From: Plasmodium brasilianum
Lineage: Eukaryota; Apicomplexa; Aconoidasida; Haemosporida; Plasmodiidae
NCBI RefSeq assembly: GCF_023973825.1
Contig: NC_090121.1
Span: 2,216,001-2,280,000, forward strand
DNA: 64,000 nt
Direction of reading: 5' to 3'
A program made the position numbers and the translations under genes. Position 1 is the first letter of the stretch, and every line of letters begins with the position of its first letter. The notes beneath the pieces were generated by a model. That model saw nothing but the letters and a program-made list of their open reading frames with translations, searched no databases and was not told where the DNA came from. Positions 53,020 through 64,000 of the stretch are shown here, one piece after another.

Positions 53020-53509
53020 AGGAAAAAATCAATGAAGTTATTTATTGTTATACTCATATATAAAACAACATATTATCTATGATCTATACATTCTATACTC
53101 TATTCCCATATTCTATATAAACTCAGTATTTATTAATATAAAAAAAATCATATATATTTTTTTTTTATTCTTAAAAATATTAATAAAAAAATAATTAATT
53201 TAATATAATATATTAAGATGTAGTATTTTTATATTTATGAATGAATTAAAATTATATCATTTTCGTGAAAGTATATTTTTTTTTTTTTTTTGAATAAGAT
53301 AGAAATTATTTAATGTATTTTTAATGTTTTACTTTTTCGATGATAATGTGAAATAAATTAGAGTTATATATATTTTGTTATCTTTTTTATAAAACAAAAT
53401 ATAAAAATTTGTTAAATAAATATAGCATTCTATATGATTAGAAGAATAATCTATTATTACTAATATTTTTTCTAAATATATATTTTAGAATATTACAATT
53501 TTTTATATC
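53020..53509 (+). repeat. Shared 5' flank of fam genes, copy at 53.5 kb
   Basis: This copy contains AGAATTATTAATAGGAAAAA (53008-53027) and TTCTATATAAACTCAGTATT (about 53112), shared with the regions before the 15.4 and 18.2 kb copies. It is the probable promoter region of the next gene. Confidence 0.45.
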
Positions 53510-54387
53510 ATGGAACAAAACATTATATTACTATTTCTTATTAAGTTTTCTATGTTTCTTTTTTTAATTTGGATATATCATTTTTACAATGATATGGTAT
53601 GATGATATTTGCGTGTATTTTCCTTTTATGCGTTTTTTTATTTTATTTACATTAATACTTTTTTATAGAAAGATTATTTATTCTGTTAAATAATATTTAC
53701 ATTTTTCTTTAGGCCGAATTTAACAAATATTTGGGAAAAAGGTTCAAATTTCACAGAGAATTAGATAAAAGAAATTATCGGTTACTATCAAAAAATAAGA
53801 AAAATAAAAATTCAAATATTGTACCTTTAAATGAAGATATGACAAATAATAGAGAGTGCAAAAAAAATGATACATATATTAGTGAAAAGGTTTTTACAAA
53901 ACCAAAGAAACAATTTAATAGATGTACATTGAATAAGGATAAATACTATACAGAAGTTACGGATTATGATAATGGAATTTTTGATGGAAAATATTTCCAT
54001 TTTGAAAAAAAATTGATAAAAAAAAAGGATTATGATAATTTCCTTGAAAGAAACAAGAGAATATGCGATATAGCTTTAAAAAAAATAAAATTTAAAAGTT
54101 ACGGATTTGGATTTGCCATTATCTTTCTTTTATTCCTACTTGGAATAGGATTACCCATATTAAAAGGACTAGAATTGGTGGATGATCTTTTAAAGATAAA
54201 ACCAATTCAGGAATTATGTACACTTATAAAGAAAATTCCAGGTTTAACGAATGCTCAAGATATAAGTATTTTTATAGTCTTATTTTCTATAATTATCGTT
54301 ATATTTGGTATCATAATTATAGTAACAATTCCTAAGATTTTAAAAAATAATGAAAAATATAAAAAAATAAAGTTTATGATTGAGTAA
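53510..54387 (+). CDS. fam-l/fam-m type A exported protein, intact (two exons, 253 aa)
   Basis: Exon 1 is 53510-53596 and exon 2 is 53713-54387; the 116-base phase-0 intron is GTATGA..TTCTTTAG. The signal anchor is LLFLIKFSMFLFLIWIYHFY near the N terminus. PEXEL-like RLLSK lies at residues 52-56 (RNYRLLSK), the same place as in the 41.2 kb protein. The type A body follows: YYTEVTDYDNGIFDGKYFHF, KKKDYDNFLERNKRI and ALKKIKFKSYGFG. The first membrane segment is at about 160-178 and the second at about 213-235, ending PKILKNNEKYKKIKFMIE. It is the only intact type A copy in the window and serves as reference for the broken ones at 15.4, 22.3, 44.2 and 50.7 kb. It is expected to be exported into the infected red cell. 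Confidence 0.9.
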
Positions 54388-54638
54388 AATAAAAAATATG
54401 GAATATGTATTTCTGTCTAATGAAATTATTAATAGAAAGTAACGTATGTAATATATTTAGTAATATATTATTAATACAAATAACTATAATCGCCATAATT
54501 TTATAAATACGCATATATATATGGTCTTTTTTGATGCACGAATGAAAAATATTATGTTCATTCATTTGTGAATTTGAAAATTTTATTGTTTATAATATGT
54601 AATTTAAATATTTTTTAAGCTTAATTAAATTAACGTGG

Positions 54639-54675
<37 letters not shown>

Positions 54676-55389
54676 TTATGTAGTTAGAATCATATGACAA
54701 ATATGTGTTTGTGCTTTATAATTAATATACAATAGAAGAACTCATATAATTCAATAAAATCGCAGTAATTTTTGTTAGCATGAACATGCTCTGCATTTTA
54801 TATAATACGTTATAATCTAAAATGATAATTTAATAACTAAATTAAAAATATGTTCTATTAATTTTAAATTGATAACAAGTATTTATTATGTTGTATTTAT
54901 TGAAAAAAAAGTATATAATTTGTTGCACGAATGTGTATATTGTTAATAATTATAATACGATAACATTTTTTTGTTATTTTTTCTCGCATATATTAACCCA
55001 TTATTGTGAAACCTTGCATAATTTGTAAGGCACTATCCTATTAATTTTTGTATAAACACCTTTCAATCTACTATGAATTTTAATTAATAATTAAATACGT
55101 TAATTCACGATAGTCAATATTTATATTTAGTATAAATGTGTTTCTTTATAAGATAAAACTGTGATAGTACTTGTAATTCACTTTTTATATTATATAGTGA
55201 ATGCACAATAATTATCATAAAAAAAGTACTTTGTAACATGTTAATACTTAGTAGTTAATCATGATGTAAAAAAAAAATATGATAAAAAAAAAAAATATAG
55301 GGAACACATTTAACTTGAATCTTCATTAATATTATACATTTTGTGGGGGAAACATTAATACAATAGAAAATTAGGCAATATGGATCAAC
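54388..55389. repeat. Shared 3' flank of fam genes, reference copy
   Basis: The landmarks are AGTAATATATTATTAATAC, an AT dinucleotide run at 54643-54672, GTGCTTTATAATTAATATAC, and TTAACCCATTATTGTGAAACCTTGCATAATTTG near 54995. The last block recurs as TTAATCCGTTGGTATGAAATCCTACATAATTT near 56910 and more loosely near 23380. Confidence 0.55.
54643..54672. repeat. AT dinucleotide microsatellite
   Basis: About fifteen AT units stand in the 3' flank of the 53.5 kb gene. Confidence 0.9.
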
Positions 55390-56160
55390 AAAATAAATAA
55401 GATAAAAAATTATTAACGAAATAGAATAATATAAGATATAAAAAAATAAATAAAATAATTATTGAGGTCAGTTAAATATGGATACTTAATAAATAAACAT
55501 GACATAATGTCTTTGTATATATTATAGAAGAAGCAATTTCTTGCCATAAGACTTTTCCATCTGGTAGGAATAAATAATCTGAAAATATTTGAATTTCTTC
55601 ATGAAGATGATTTATGTTAAGAAATAATTTTTATGAATATTATTATAACACAATAATATCGAGTACAATGTTCTTCTAATAAAATTCTTCGCATTTAGCA
55701 TACAACATCTGTTCTACAAATTTATCGAAATGATTCATATAAAGAAGATAATTCTAAAGATTAATAATGTCCAAAATTTTAAAATTAACATATATATTGT
55801 TATTCAATTAAAATAATAAACAAAAAGACAACAATTTAAAAATTTCATAAAAAAAATAGTTAAATTAGAATTTTTGGGAAAATAACTGAAACAAATATAT
55901 ATGAGAAGCCTTACTATATATATAAATAAAAAAAATAATAAAATAAAGAATAATTTAAAAATTTACATTTTCATATTAAATGTCTGAGTAAATAATTGTA
56001 TAAGAACACACCAAAATTTAAATGATATATAATCATTAAGGGGAAAAAGAATAATATTAATCGCATATTCTTAGATAAGAGTAATATATAATTTTCATGT
56101 TATATAAAAGTTTGGTTCTTACGTATACGTATATTATAATCATAAATACATAAAATTTTA
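55390..56160 (-). repeat. Orphan 3' flank of a minus-strand exported-protein gene
   Basis: TTGGGAAAATAACTGAAACA near 55876 matches TTGGGAAAATAACAAAATCA near 47743. GAATAATATTAATCGCATATTCTTAGATAAGAG followed by TTCATGTTATA near 56050 matches 47917-47970, which lies just 3' of the 48.1 kb gene. Here no exported-protein coding sequence follows on the right. Confidence 0.45.
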
Positions 56161-56199
56161 AGGACATTAAAATAGAGACGTGTTTTTTAAAGATTTACA

Positions 56200-57000
56200 A
56201 GAATCTTTCTGTGAGTATTATACGTGTAAATGTTTGAAAATTCACTTATACTTATTTGATTTCTTTTTCAACGATTTAGTAAAAATTCCAATTACTTTAT
56301 AGTAAAATTAAAACATTGACTTGCAAAACGATTAATAAGGAATATGTTTCTTTTTTTAGTGTACCCTTTAATATGTACTTATATATGTATTGTCTTGAGG
56401 GATATATTTAATAAACATTTATATTATTTCTTAAATTTTGTAAATGCACCTAAAATTTATATAGTATATTTGATGCACAGCAGTAAAAAAATATATTCTT
56501 AGTTTTTTTGTAAATTTTAATGTTTCATTATTTTTTCAATTTTTATTTTATAGTATTAATCAACTTAAGTATTATAGAAAAATATATATATTTCTGTATT
56601 TAAATATATTCTAATGAACAATATTTATTTGTATGTTATAATTAATATGAAGTAGCAGAGTTCATATAGCTTTGTTGAAATGCTATTATTTATATTTTAA
56701 ATAAAAAATTGTTTCGATTTTTTATTTTGTACTAGTTTAAAATGACTATATGTTTTGATAATTAAAAAAATGTATTATTACAATTAAATTAAAAATAAAT
56801 ATGCTCTTTTTTGTATGTAATGATTCAAAGTGTATATATTTTGTTCCAGTGATATATGTATAACGAATAATTAAATTATAACCTTTTTTTTTTTCTTACT
56901 TTCTTGTATTAATCCGTTGGTATGAAATCCTACATAATTTAAATAGTATCCCGTTAATATATGAGTTAGTATATTAGCAATGAAAACTAATATTTAATAA
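56200..57000 (+). pseudogene. Orphan fam 3' flank with possible last codons
   Basis: Bases 56340-57000 follow the fam 3' flank plan in order: GAATATGTTTC, ATATTTAATAAAC, TTTGATGCAC, AATTAATATG..AGTTCATATAG, then TTAATCCGTTGGTATGAAATCC. At 56298-56315 the frame reads YSKIKT, as in the fam ending NNEKYSKIK, and lies at the distance from the flank landmarks expected for the end of a fam gene. Upstream coding sequence is not recognisable. I read this as the eroded 3' end of a lost copy. Confidence 0.4.
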
Positions 57001-59259
57001 TAATTAATTATGCTAAATCAGGATAATTTACAACAGTACACAGTTTGATTGTGCTCCATCTTGATCAAATTGTTTTGGGAACATATATTTTTATCTTTAT
57101 AGAGAACAAAGGATGTATAATATTTACCTAAAAGAAATTAGTATGTAATATATTAAAATATTTTTGCTACTATGGTAAACAAGAAAATTAAAAAGCTCAT
57201 AAGCTTACTATTTTTTTATAATTTTATAGTTGTATGGCATAGAAAAAGCATCCTTTAATACTATAAAAATCTAGTTCTTTGTAAAATAAAAAAAAATTAA
57301 TATCATTTGTAAATTATTCTTAGTACATAAATGAACGCATTATTATTATATGATATCGTGCATCAATAAATGGTATAATATATCAATAGATATATCATAT
57401 ATTTGCATGATATATATATTTCATTACTAAAAAATATTATTATATATAGAATTATTAGATCTTTCGGTACAATATTCTATAATAAATTGTAACAATTATA
57501 GATTAACTAGAACTACTTATAATAGTACGTGTTATTCGTATATTTCATATATTGAATATATTATGAACAAATTTTATAAAAGATATAAAGTTACTAATTC
57601 ATGAAATACTTGTTCAAGTATGCTTAGGTCATATATAAATATTATGATATAGTATTACTTATTTATATAAGGAACGAACAATGATAAAATGGAAATTTAT
57701 GATTGAATGATAATTTTATTCATCACTACTTTATATTTTATTGTAAACTAAGACTTTCAATTAATAAAAAGTTAATTACATTCTAATTAATGAAACGAAT
57801 AAAATGTAACATAAGGTATATATTTTATAAAGGGAATAGATACATTCTGACTATAAAAATTCAAATAAAAATGCATAAAATGTAACGAAAGTTGAAGGCA
57901 TCTATTTTTATTATTAATAGAATATATCATGGAATACATGATTATCCTACAAATGTCTGTTATATATGAGTGGCAAATTAGTTAATTGTTCGGAAATCTA
58001 TAAATAAAATCTTTTAGACTATATTATTTTTTTTTAAATATTTATGTTTTAAACTTATATTTTTATATGGTGAATATTAAAATGCAATGCATCTATAAAG
58101 ATCTCTTTTAAACCATTTTAATAGCCATTATGAATTAATAATACTTAAAATAAATAAACTTAAGTGCACCCAACAATATGTGCTATATTATACATAATAA
58201 AATATAATATAGAACGTATTATAACTCAAATAATAATACACATTTTAAAATATTTGCAAAAATACAGAATACATTAGCTGTTTAATGAACAAAATAAATA
58301 ATATATAATATTCCATCACTTTAACAAAATGTTCCCAAAATTACGAATATTCTCGCGTTACATAAAATATGAATAATTCTTTGTGATATAAACTTTTATT
58401 CATATAATTACATAGTTAATAAATGCTAGTGAGTAATATCATATTCCGTTACAATATTCTAAATGGATACGTGATCTGAAAACACCAATTAATGTTATAA
58501 TAACAGTAAATATAATACATTAACTTGTACTTGATATACTATTCAATAAAGGATTCACTGAAAAGTTACAGGATTTACAAGAAGTATTTTATATATATTT
58601 ATTCAGATTTTGTTTAATTTAACTCTTAGATATACTACATAAGTAATTTGTCGAGTGCACGTTTAGCATAACAGAATTGAAGGAGAGTATATATAATGAA
58701 AATAAATTATGAAAAATCGTGCATATTATTTGTTATTATTACCTCATAAAAATTATTGATTTCTATATATTTCAATTCAAAAATGGAAAATATGTCAAAA
58801 CGAAATCCATATGTCACTTATAAAAGGTTGTAATGGAAAAATTAACTTTGAAATTATAAATATTTATTAATTTATCTTGATGGTTCCTTTTCTATTTACT
58901 ATCATGGAATTTCATATATTCTTTCAAATTTTATATTTTTAGTAGTAATCCTAATATAGATGGCTGAAATAGAAGTACCTTAAACATTTTAAATTATAGA
59001 ACTGCATAAAAATTAATAATAATAAAAGGAAAAATAAGTTACGTAATAAAAAAAAAATTATATATATATATATAATTCAATTAACTTTATTATTCTGAAT
59101 TAACTTTATGTATTATTTGGAATGTAAGGTAAAGAAAAAACTTAGGTATTAAGATTTAACAAAATAAATAAAATGAAAATTAATTACTTGATTAGAATAA
59201 TCTAAAAAGCAATACAAATAATTAAAATTATATATGGATTAATGCAAAAATGTTTAATA
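57001..59259. other. AT-rich spacer
   Basis: No gene is supported. A somewhat less AT-rich patch at 57025-57090 reads on the minus strand FPKQFDQDGAQSNCVLL before a stop. It is too short to identify. Confidence 0.4.
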
Positions 59260-60033
59260 AATGATCTTTAAATAACGTTATTTTTTATAACACAAAGGAA
59301 TTAATTCTATACTTTATTTACCGGTCAAAAAAGTTATATTATGTGAAAATATTAAACGTTACAAATATGGAATATTTCTACTGAGTGAAAATTATTATGA
59401 ACTTAATTTATATATTTAATTAAAACATTTTATTATCTAGTATACTGTTTTTCTCAGGTAAATTATGTAAATTTACATGTAGTACTGATTTGTGAAAAAA
59501 TGCTAAATTAACTCACGTAGAGATGACAACTATAAAATTTAAGAATATTATATATTTTAAAAATTACATACGTATTTAATTACAAATGAATGTAAAACAT
59601 TATATACAATCAAAAAACTAAATAAAATTATTAGTAAAAATATAACTTCGACAAAAAAATTAATACAAGAATATACAAGCGATTATCTCACATATAAAAT
59701 TAAAAAAAAAAATGAAGAAAAAAAAGAATAAGTTAAAAATTTACATTTTATTATGGAATATATGAAAAGATTACCATATAAATGAACAGAATACTTATAA
59801 ATGTACTATTTAAACTAAGCGATATATGAATAACGCAAAAAGGATTTTATTAGATAAAAACTGAAAAGTGTATAATCCATATATTACATATATAATAGAA
59901 GTTTTTATGAAATTTTAAATACTTAAGTTTCATTTACATCAATGTAACTGGATTGAGTTCAAAAATTTAAAGGAATCATTTTTCCGTAAAAGCCTTATGA
60001 GAGGTCGTTAATCTTAATATTTTACTTTGGCTT
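59260..60033. repeat. Shared 3' flank of minus-strand exported-protein genes, copy at 60.0 kb
   Basis: TATAACACAAAGGAATTAATTCTATACTTTAT at 59288 and GAGTGAAAATTATTATGAACTTAATTTATATATTTAATTAAAACA near 59382 match the flank at 47375-47525, and less closely 5260-5420. It lies 3' of the gene at 60.0 kb. Confidence 0.55.
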
Positions 60034-61032
60034 TTACTTTTTGTTTTGTTCTAAATTTTTCCTTGCGTTTGTTCCTAAATTTGGATTTCTATTTGTCCCT
60101 AAATTTGGTTTTCTATTTGTTCCTAAATTAGGTTTTCTATTTTTTCCTAAATTTGGATTTTTATTTTTCCCTAAATTTGTTGTTGCGTTTGGTCCTGAAT
60201 TTGGTTTTGTGTTTGTCTCTGAATTTTTCCTTGCGTTTGTGCTTAAATTTGACCCTGTTTTTAAATCTTCACTGTTTATTTTATCGATTTTTTTCGATAT
60301 GGAGTACGAAGAAACAATCAAATGAAAAAAAAATAATGGTGGCATCACAATATAAGCTAGTTTTATAAATAAAGGTAAGGGGTTAAATGTGATCATATAT
60401 CTTGCTAAAAACGGAATCATAGCAATAAGCATAGATTTCATTACTGAATTAGATGTACCTCCTAATGTTGTTTGCAGTTTTTTTTTAATAAATGGTAGTC
60501 TTCGTACTTCTTTTTCATAGTCTTCATCTAATTGTTTTATATATTTACATAAAAATGATTGATTATTTTTTTCTGCTGATAAATTTTTTCTATTTTGATA
60601 AGACCCTTCCTTTAATTTCTTATGTTCTTTTCCATATTGGTTATGACTTTTTAATGAATTAGGTTGTTTATGATCTGTGTATTTATCTGTATCTTTCAAA
60701 GATAATTTTAAATTCGGGGAGGTTAGAACTGCAGATCCGAGTAAAATTCTGATTACTTTTTTGTGTGATATATTACTTCGGTATATTTTCTTAATAAATA
60801 ATTTGTCAAAGGTATTTTTCTAAAATTTATGGTAAATATTTAAAAAAATATATATGATTCAACATAAATAAAATTATAGTTTTAAAGTAAAAATGTAATA
60901 CTACAAAAATAATACAAAACTTGTTCTATATAATAATAATCCGACCTCATAGGAATACAGGCACATCCATATTAAAAGGGAAAATGAAAAAATTTTAATG
61001 AAATGGGGAAATTTATTTATTTTCTCCATCAT
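60034..61032 (-). CDS. Plasmodium exported protein with C-terminal octapeptide repeats (two exons, 290 aa)
   Basis: Exon 1 is 60946-61032 and exon 2 is 60034-60819, joined in phase 0. The acceptor ATTTTAG is normal; the donor reads GTCGGA and is weak. Two ATGs stand together at 61032 and 61029. Signal segment: FIKIFSFSLLIWMCL, residues 11-25. A PEXEL-like RILLG lies at residues 53-57. A basic polar region follows (SLKSHNQYGKEHKKLKEGS), then YIKQLDEDYEKEVRRLPFIK. Two hydrophobic segments lie at about 159-174 (MLIAMIPFLARYMITF) and 179-199. The tail, about 221-285, consists of degenerate eight-residue units, clearest as RKPNLGTN, ending ARKNLEQNKK. I infer export and membrane anchoring with the repeat tail free on one side; the biochemical role is unknown. 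The frame is intact. Confidence 0.82.
60052..60246 (-). repeat. 24-base tandem repeats within the 60.0 kb gene
   Basis: Units of 24 bases encode RKPNLGTN and variants (NPNLGKN, KPNSGPN, TNARKNSE). About eight units are visible. The central ones are nearly identical and the outer ones diverged, the usual result of slippage from the middle of an array. Confidence 0.85.
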
Positions 61033-61180
61033 GTAGAATTTATTTTGAGATAATAAATATTTTGTGATGATAAAAATTTTAGAATTATAATTTTTTCGAC
61101 AATATAAAATGGAAGATATGTTACACTTTTTCTTTATTGTATTCTGCTACTTTGGAGGTTAAAATTATTAAGCTTCCCTC
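61033..61180 (-). repeat. Shared 5' flank copy 3
   Basis: TTTTGTGATGATAAAAATTTTAGAATTATAATTTTTTCGACAATATAAAAT is the best match to 6860-6915 before the 6.0 kb gene. It is the likely promoter or leader region of the repeat-containing gene. Confidence 0.5.
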
Positions 61181-64000
61181 GTTTAAAGATAATATAATAT
61201 GGATTCAATAGTAAAAGGAGAACAGTTCATTATATAAAATTATGTTTGAAAAATTTATTGATGAAAATATTATTAATTAAAATACTATAAATAAAACGTG
61301 CTTTCAAAAAACCTTAAAATATATAAAATTTATTAATTATTGCAATTATAATATGAAAAAAACAATTTCAAAAAAATTTATATTTATATAGTTCATATGA
61401 GTATTAATAAAAGGTTTTATAAATTTGATAATTACAATGGAAAAAATGTAAAAAAATTACGTGACATAATATACGTAAGCTTTACGTTGAAAAAATATCT
61501 TTTTAAATTTATATGCTACTATTAAAATAATGAAAAATATTTTCAAATTATATGAAGTCTTATGTATGAAAATTTTTGTTTACATAATTTACAATAATCT
61601 TAATATATTTAAAATAAAAAATATATATTATAAGGATTTATTGGAATTTAATTGAGAATTAAAATATTAGAGATTTACATATATGCAAAAACGCTTGACT
61701 TTTAACGATATAATATATATTTTTTAAGTTAGGTGCGTTTTATTGCTATTTAACATAGGATAAATAATTAAGTTTTATTTTTTTAAATAATATGAAAAAA
61801 AAAAATTCCTATGAAGTAATGTCATTAAGTGAATGTAAACCTAATTCAATATTTTTAATAATACAATTTAAGAAACACTATTAAAAATAAGAATTTGAAT
61901 ACAAATTTTCTAAAATTCATTGGATTGAAATAAACATATATTATAAAAAAAAAAAAAAAATTAATAAAAAATAATAAATATATACATGATGAAAATGTTA
62001 TAAATAATTATAAATACTTATTTGATTACCATTTTAATGACACTTTAGTGCTATTATTAACTATTTAACATTATAAAATAAGAAAGTACATATACATAAG
62101 AAAATGAATTCATAAAGATATATTAGTGCAACTATATAAAAATATAAACTCCAAAAAAAAAGAATTACCATTAGGGGAAATAAAACGTTAGTTGAATTAT
62201 ATATATTATTTTTACAATATATCATTAAATTGATATATTTTTTTTTGTTTCCTCTTATCTTTTTTATGCACTATTGTTTTACCACGTTGAACCAATGTAC
62301 ATATATTTCTTCCTTATAAAATTGTTTTCATATATAAAGAATTATCTATGTAATATTTTAATTCTAATACATTTATTGAGTTTATAGTAATTGTACATTA
62401 ACTAGTATATTTTATACTATCCATTTTTTAATGTTTATATATCAGTAAGAAAATATCTCTTTTTATATTTAGATGGTTAATTATATAAAATATATTTACA
62501 TTTAAATCTGTGTATTGTATAAATGAGAATGGTTCATTCCATACTCCCCAAACCCATACAATGAACGATAACGTGTTTTTGTAATCATGGTATCTTGACA
62601 TGGATCTAATGTTTTAAATAGTTAGTGGTTGAAACTAAGCTTAAGAAAGATTAGTTATCCATGTATTTTATATATAAAGTGTATAATTACTAAGATAAAA
62701 TGCGTATAAAATATTAGCTTTATGATTATATCAATTTGAAATTTATTTAGAATAAAAAAATTAGTAAGATATTATTAATTATTTAAATAAACCTAAAAGA
62801 GATAAAAATTTATATAGAAAATGACCTTTTAAAAGAACGCATGCATATGTATGTATATATATTTAACAGTTCTATTAATACTAGATATTTTGAATTTTAG
62901 TACTCTTGTTTGTTCAGAAATATGTATAAATAATGGCATTACGTTATAAATGTTTAAAACAATCTAATAAGACATTTTGGAATTACTATAAAAAATAAAA
63001 TGTAATATATATAGTCTGTTACATATTTATGCGTGTTAGTGGTTCATTTATCATCAATTTTAATATGATATGCACTAAATATAAATAATCTTTATACTAT
63101 ATGAATAAATTGAATTTATTAGAAATATATTATATATATAATGAAATTACTTTTTACTTAAACTTTTAGTATTTTATAGAATATGTATCGAAAAATAAAA
63201 AGAAAAGTATAATTAATTACATAGATACAATTGTAACGGAAAAGTTGAAGGAATAATGAGAATGAAGTACATTTCTATAATTTTAATATGAAATACGAAC
63301 TGGTTGTAAATATATTTCATGAAAATTTTTAGGAAAACATACTCTTATGTTATATTTAATTTTTTATCTATTAAAGTTGTTTTTTCATAAAATGTAATTT
63401 AAGAATTTTGTTTTTCCTGTATACACTTATTTACATAACCCAAAAAAATAAAATTAAATTAAACTAAGGGAGTGAAAAAAATTAATAATATGTTCTGTAG
63501 CTTTAGAAATAACCAGTTTACAAAATAAAATAAACATTTTCCATATATAAACATTTAACTTCAGTATTGTTAAAATTATTAATATCTATAATAATACATT
63601 ACAGAAAAATAATATATGGAAAAAAATATTTTTCTCTTATCCACTTAAACGAATAAATAAAACATTAAATATAATTATATATATATATTTTTTATTATTC
63701 ATATTATAGATATTTCATTTTTTATAATTTCCTTTTAGAATTACTTATAGCAACATTAATCATGTTTTCCAAATGCTCTAAAATGTATTAAATCTTTATT
63801 TTATTTGTTATATATATATATATATATAGAAAACAATATACCCTAAATAAATAACTTAAAGTATGCAGGCACCGAAGACGAGTGAATTTTTTTTTTTAAA
63901 TTAGAAAATATCTAATGTAGGAAATATAATATACTGTTAATAATTGTGTTTCCGCTCGATCATAAAATTATACATTTTATGTATATTATGCCTGAAAATC
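61181..64000. other. AT-rich end of window with a less AT-rich patch
   Basis: No gene is supported. The patch 62520-62660 has clearly more G and C than its surroundings and is treated as a finding. An AT run lies near 63809-63829. Confidence 0.4.

Noticed and set aside
60041..60368. Plus-strand frames over the repeat gene
   Set aside because: They are antisense shadows of the octapeptide-repeat exon on the minus strand.
1..64000. tRNA, rRNA, CRISPR, transposon or telomere repeat
   Set aside because: I scanned by eye for cloverleaf-like GC blocks, spaced direct repeats, transposase motifs and TTTAGGG-type tracts and found none. Small structured RNAs cannot be excluded without a covariance search.

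Overview
The window is extremely AT-rich eukaryotic DNA with short two- and three-exon genes, GT..AG introns of about 100-140 bases, long A/T homopolymers and many decayed gene copies. Its gene content (PIR, STP1, tryptophan-rich protein, and above all two-exon PEXEL-like proteins with two membrane segments of the fam-l/fam-m kind) points to a subtelomeric region of a Plasmodium malariae-clade malaria parasite. No telomere repeat, rRNA, tRNA, CRISPR array or bacterial-type feature was seen.

Layout. 0.6-1.4 kb: decayed two-membrane-segment exported-protein gene (+). 3.1-3.6 kb (+) and 4.2-5.2 kb (-): two PIR relics, tail to tail. 6.0-6.8 kb (-): intact two-exon secreted protein. 10.8-12.0 kb (-): STP1 relic. 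15.4-16.3 kb (+, broken), 18.2-19.1 kb (+, intact) and 22.3-22.6 kb (+, 3' fragment): fam-l/fam-m cluster. 26.6-27.6 kb (-): tryptophan-rich protein pseudogene. 28.5-30.2 kb (-): almost complete three-exon PIR gene with a single frameshift. 34.1-34.8 kb (+): PIR relic. 38.3-38.8 kb (+): probable exported-protein relic. 41.2-42.1 kb (+, intact) and 44.2-45.0 kb (+, broken): fam-l/fam-m pair. 48.1-48.9 kb (-): intact exported protein. 50.7-51.0 kb (+, fragment) and 53.5-54.4 kb (+, intact): fam-l/fam-m. 56.2-56.3 kb: possible last codons of a lost fam gene. 60.0-61.0 kb (-): intact exported protein with octapeptide repeats.

Six genes look translatable as they stand: the fam genes at 18.2, 41.2 and 53.5 kb, and the minus-strand genes at 6.0, 48.1 and 60.0 kb. 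For these and several relics the track-sized reading frame is only exon 2; the signal-peptide exon lies 100-140 bases upstream and I placed it by hand. The fam proteins fall into two visible types. Type A has a FDGK..HFEKK block and KKIKF..YGFG before membrane segment 1. Type B has FETxKYS, RKKYGLR and the basic tail YHKKVKKYEKIKFRKR. I cannot say with certainty which type carries the name fam-l and which fam-m. All fam copies are on the + strand and the three single exported-protein genes are on the - strand.

The likely common biology is export of parasite proteins into the host red cell or to its surface: signal anchor, PEXEL-like RxLxK or RxLxG site, then membrane segments. Gene flanks are repeated with the genes, and in one place (55.4-57.0 kb) flanks seem to survive where the coding sequences are gone. 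The region therefore reads as a record of segmental duplication, internal deletion and pseudogene formation.
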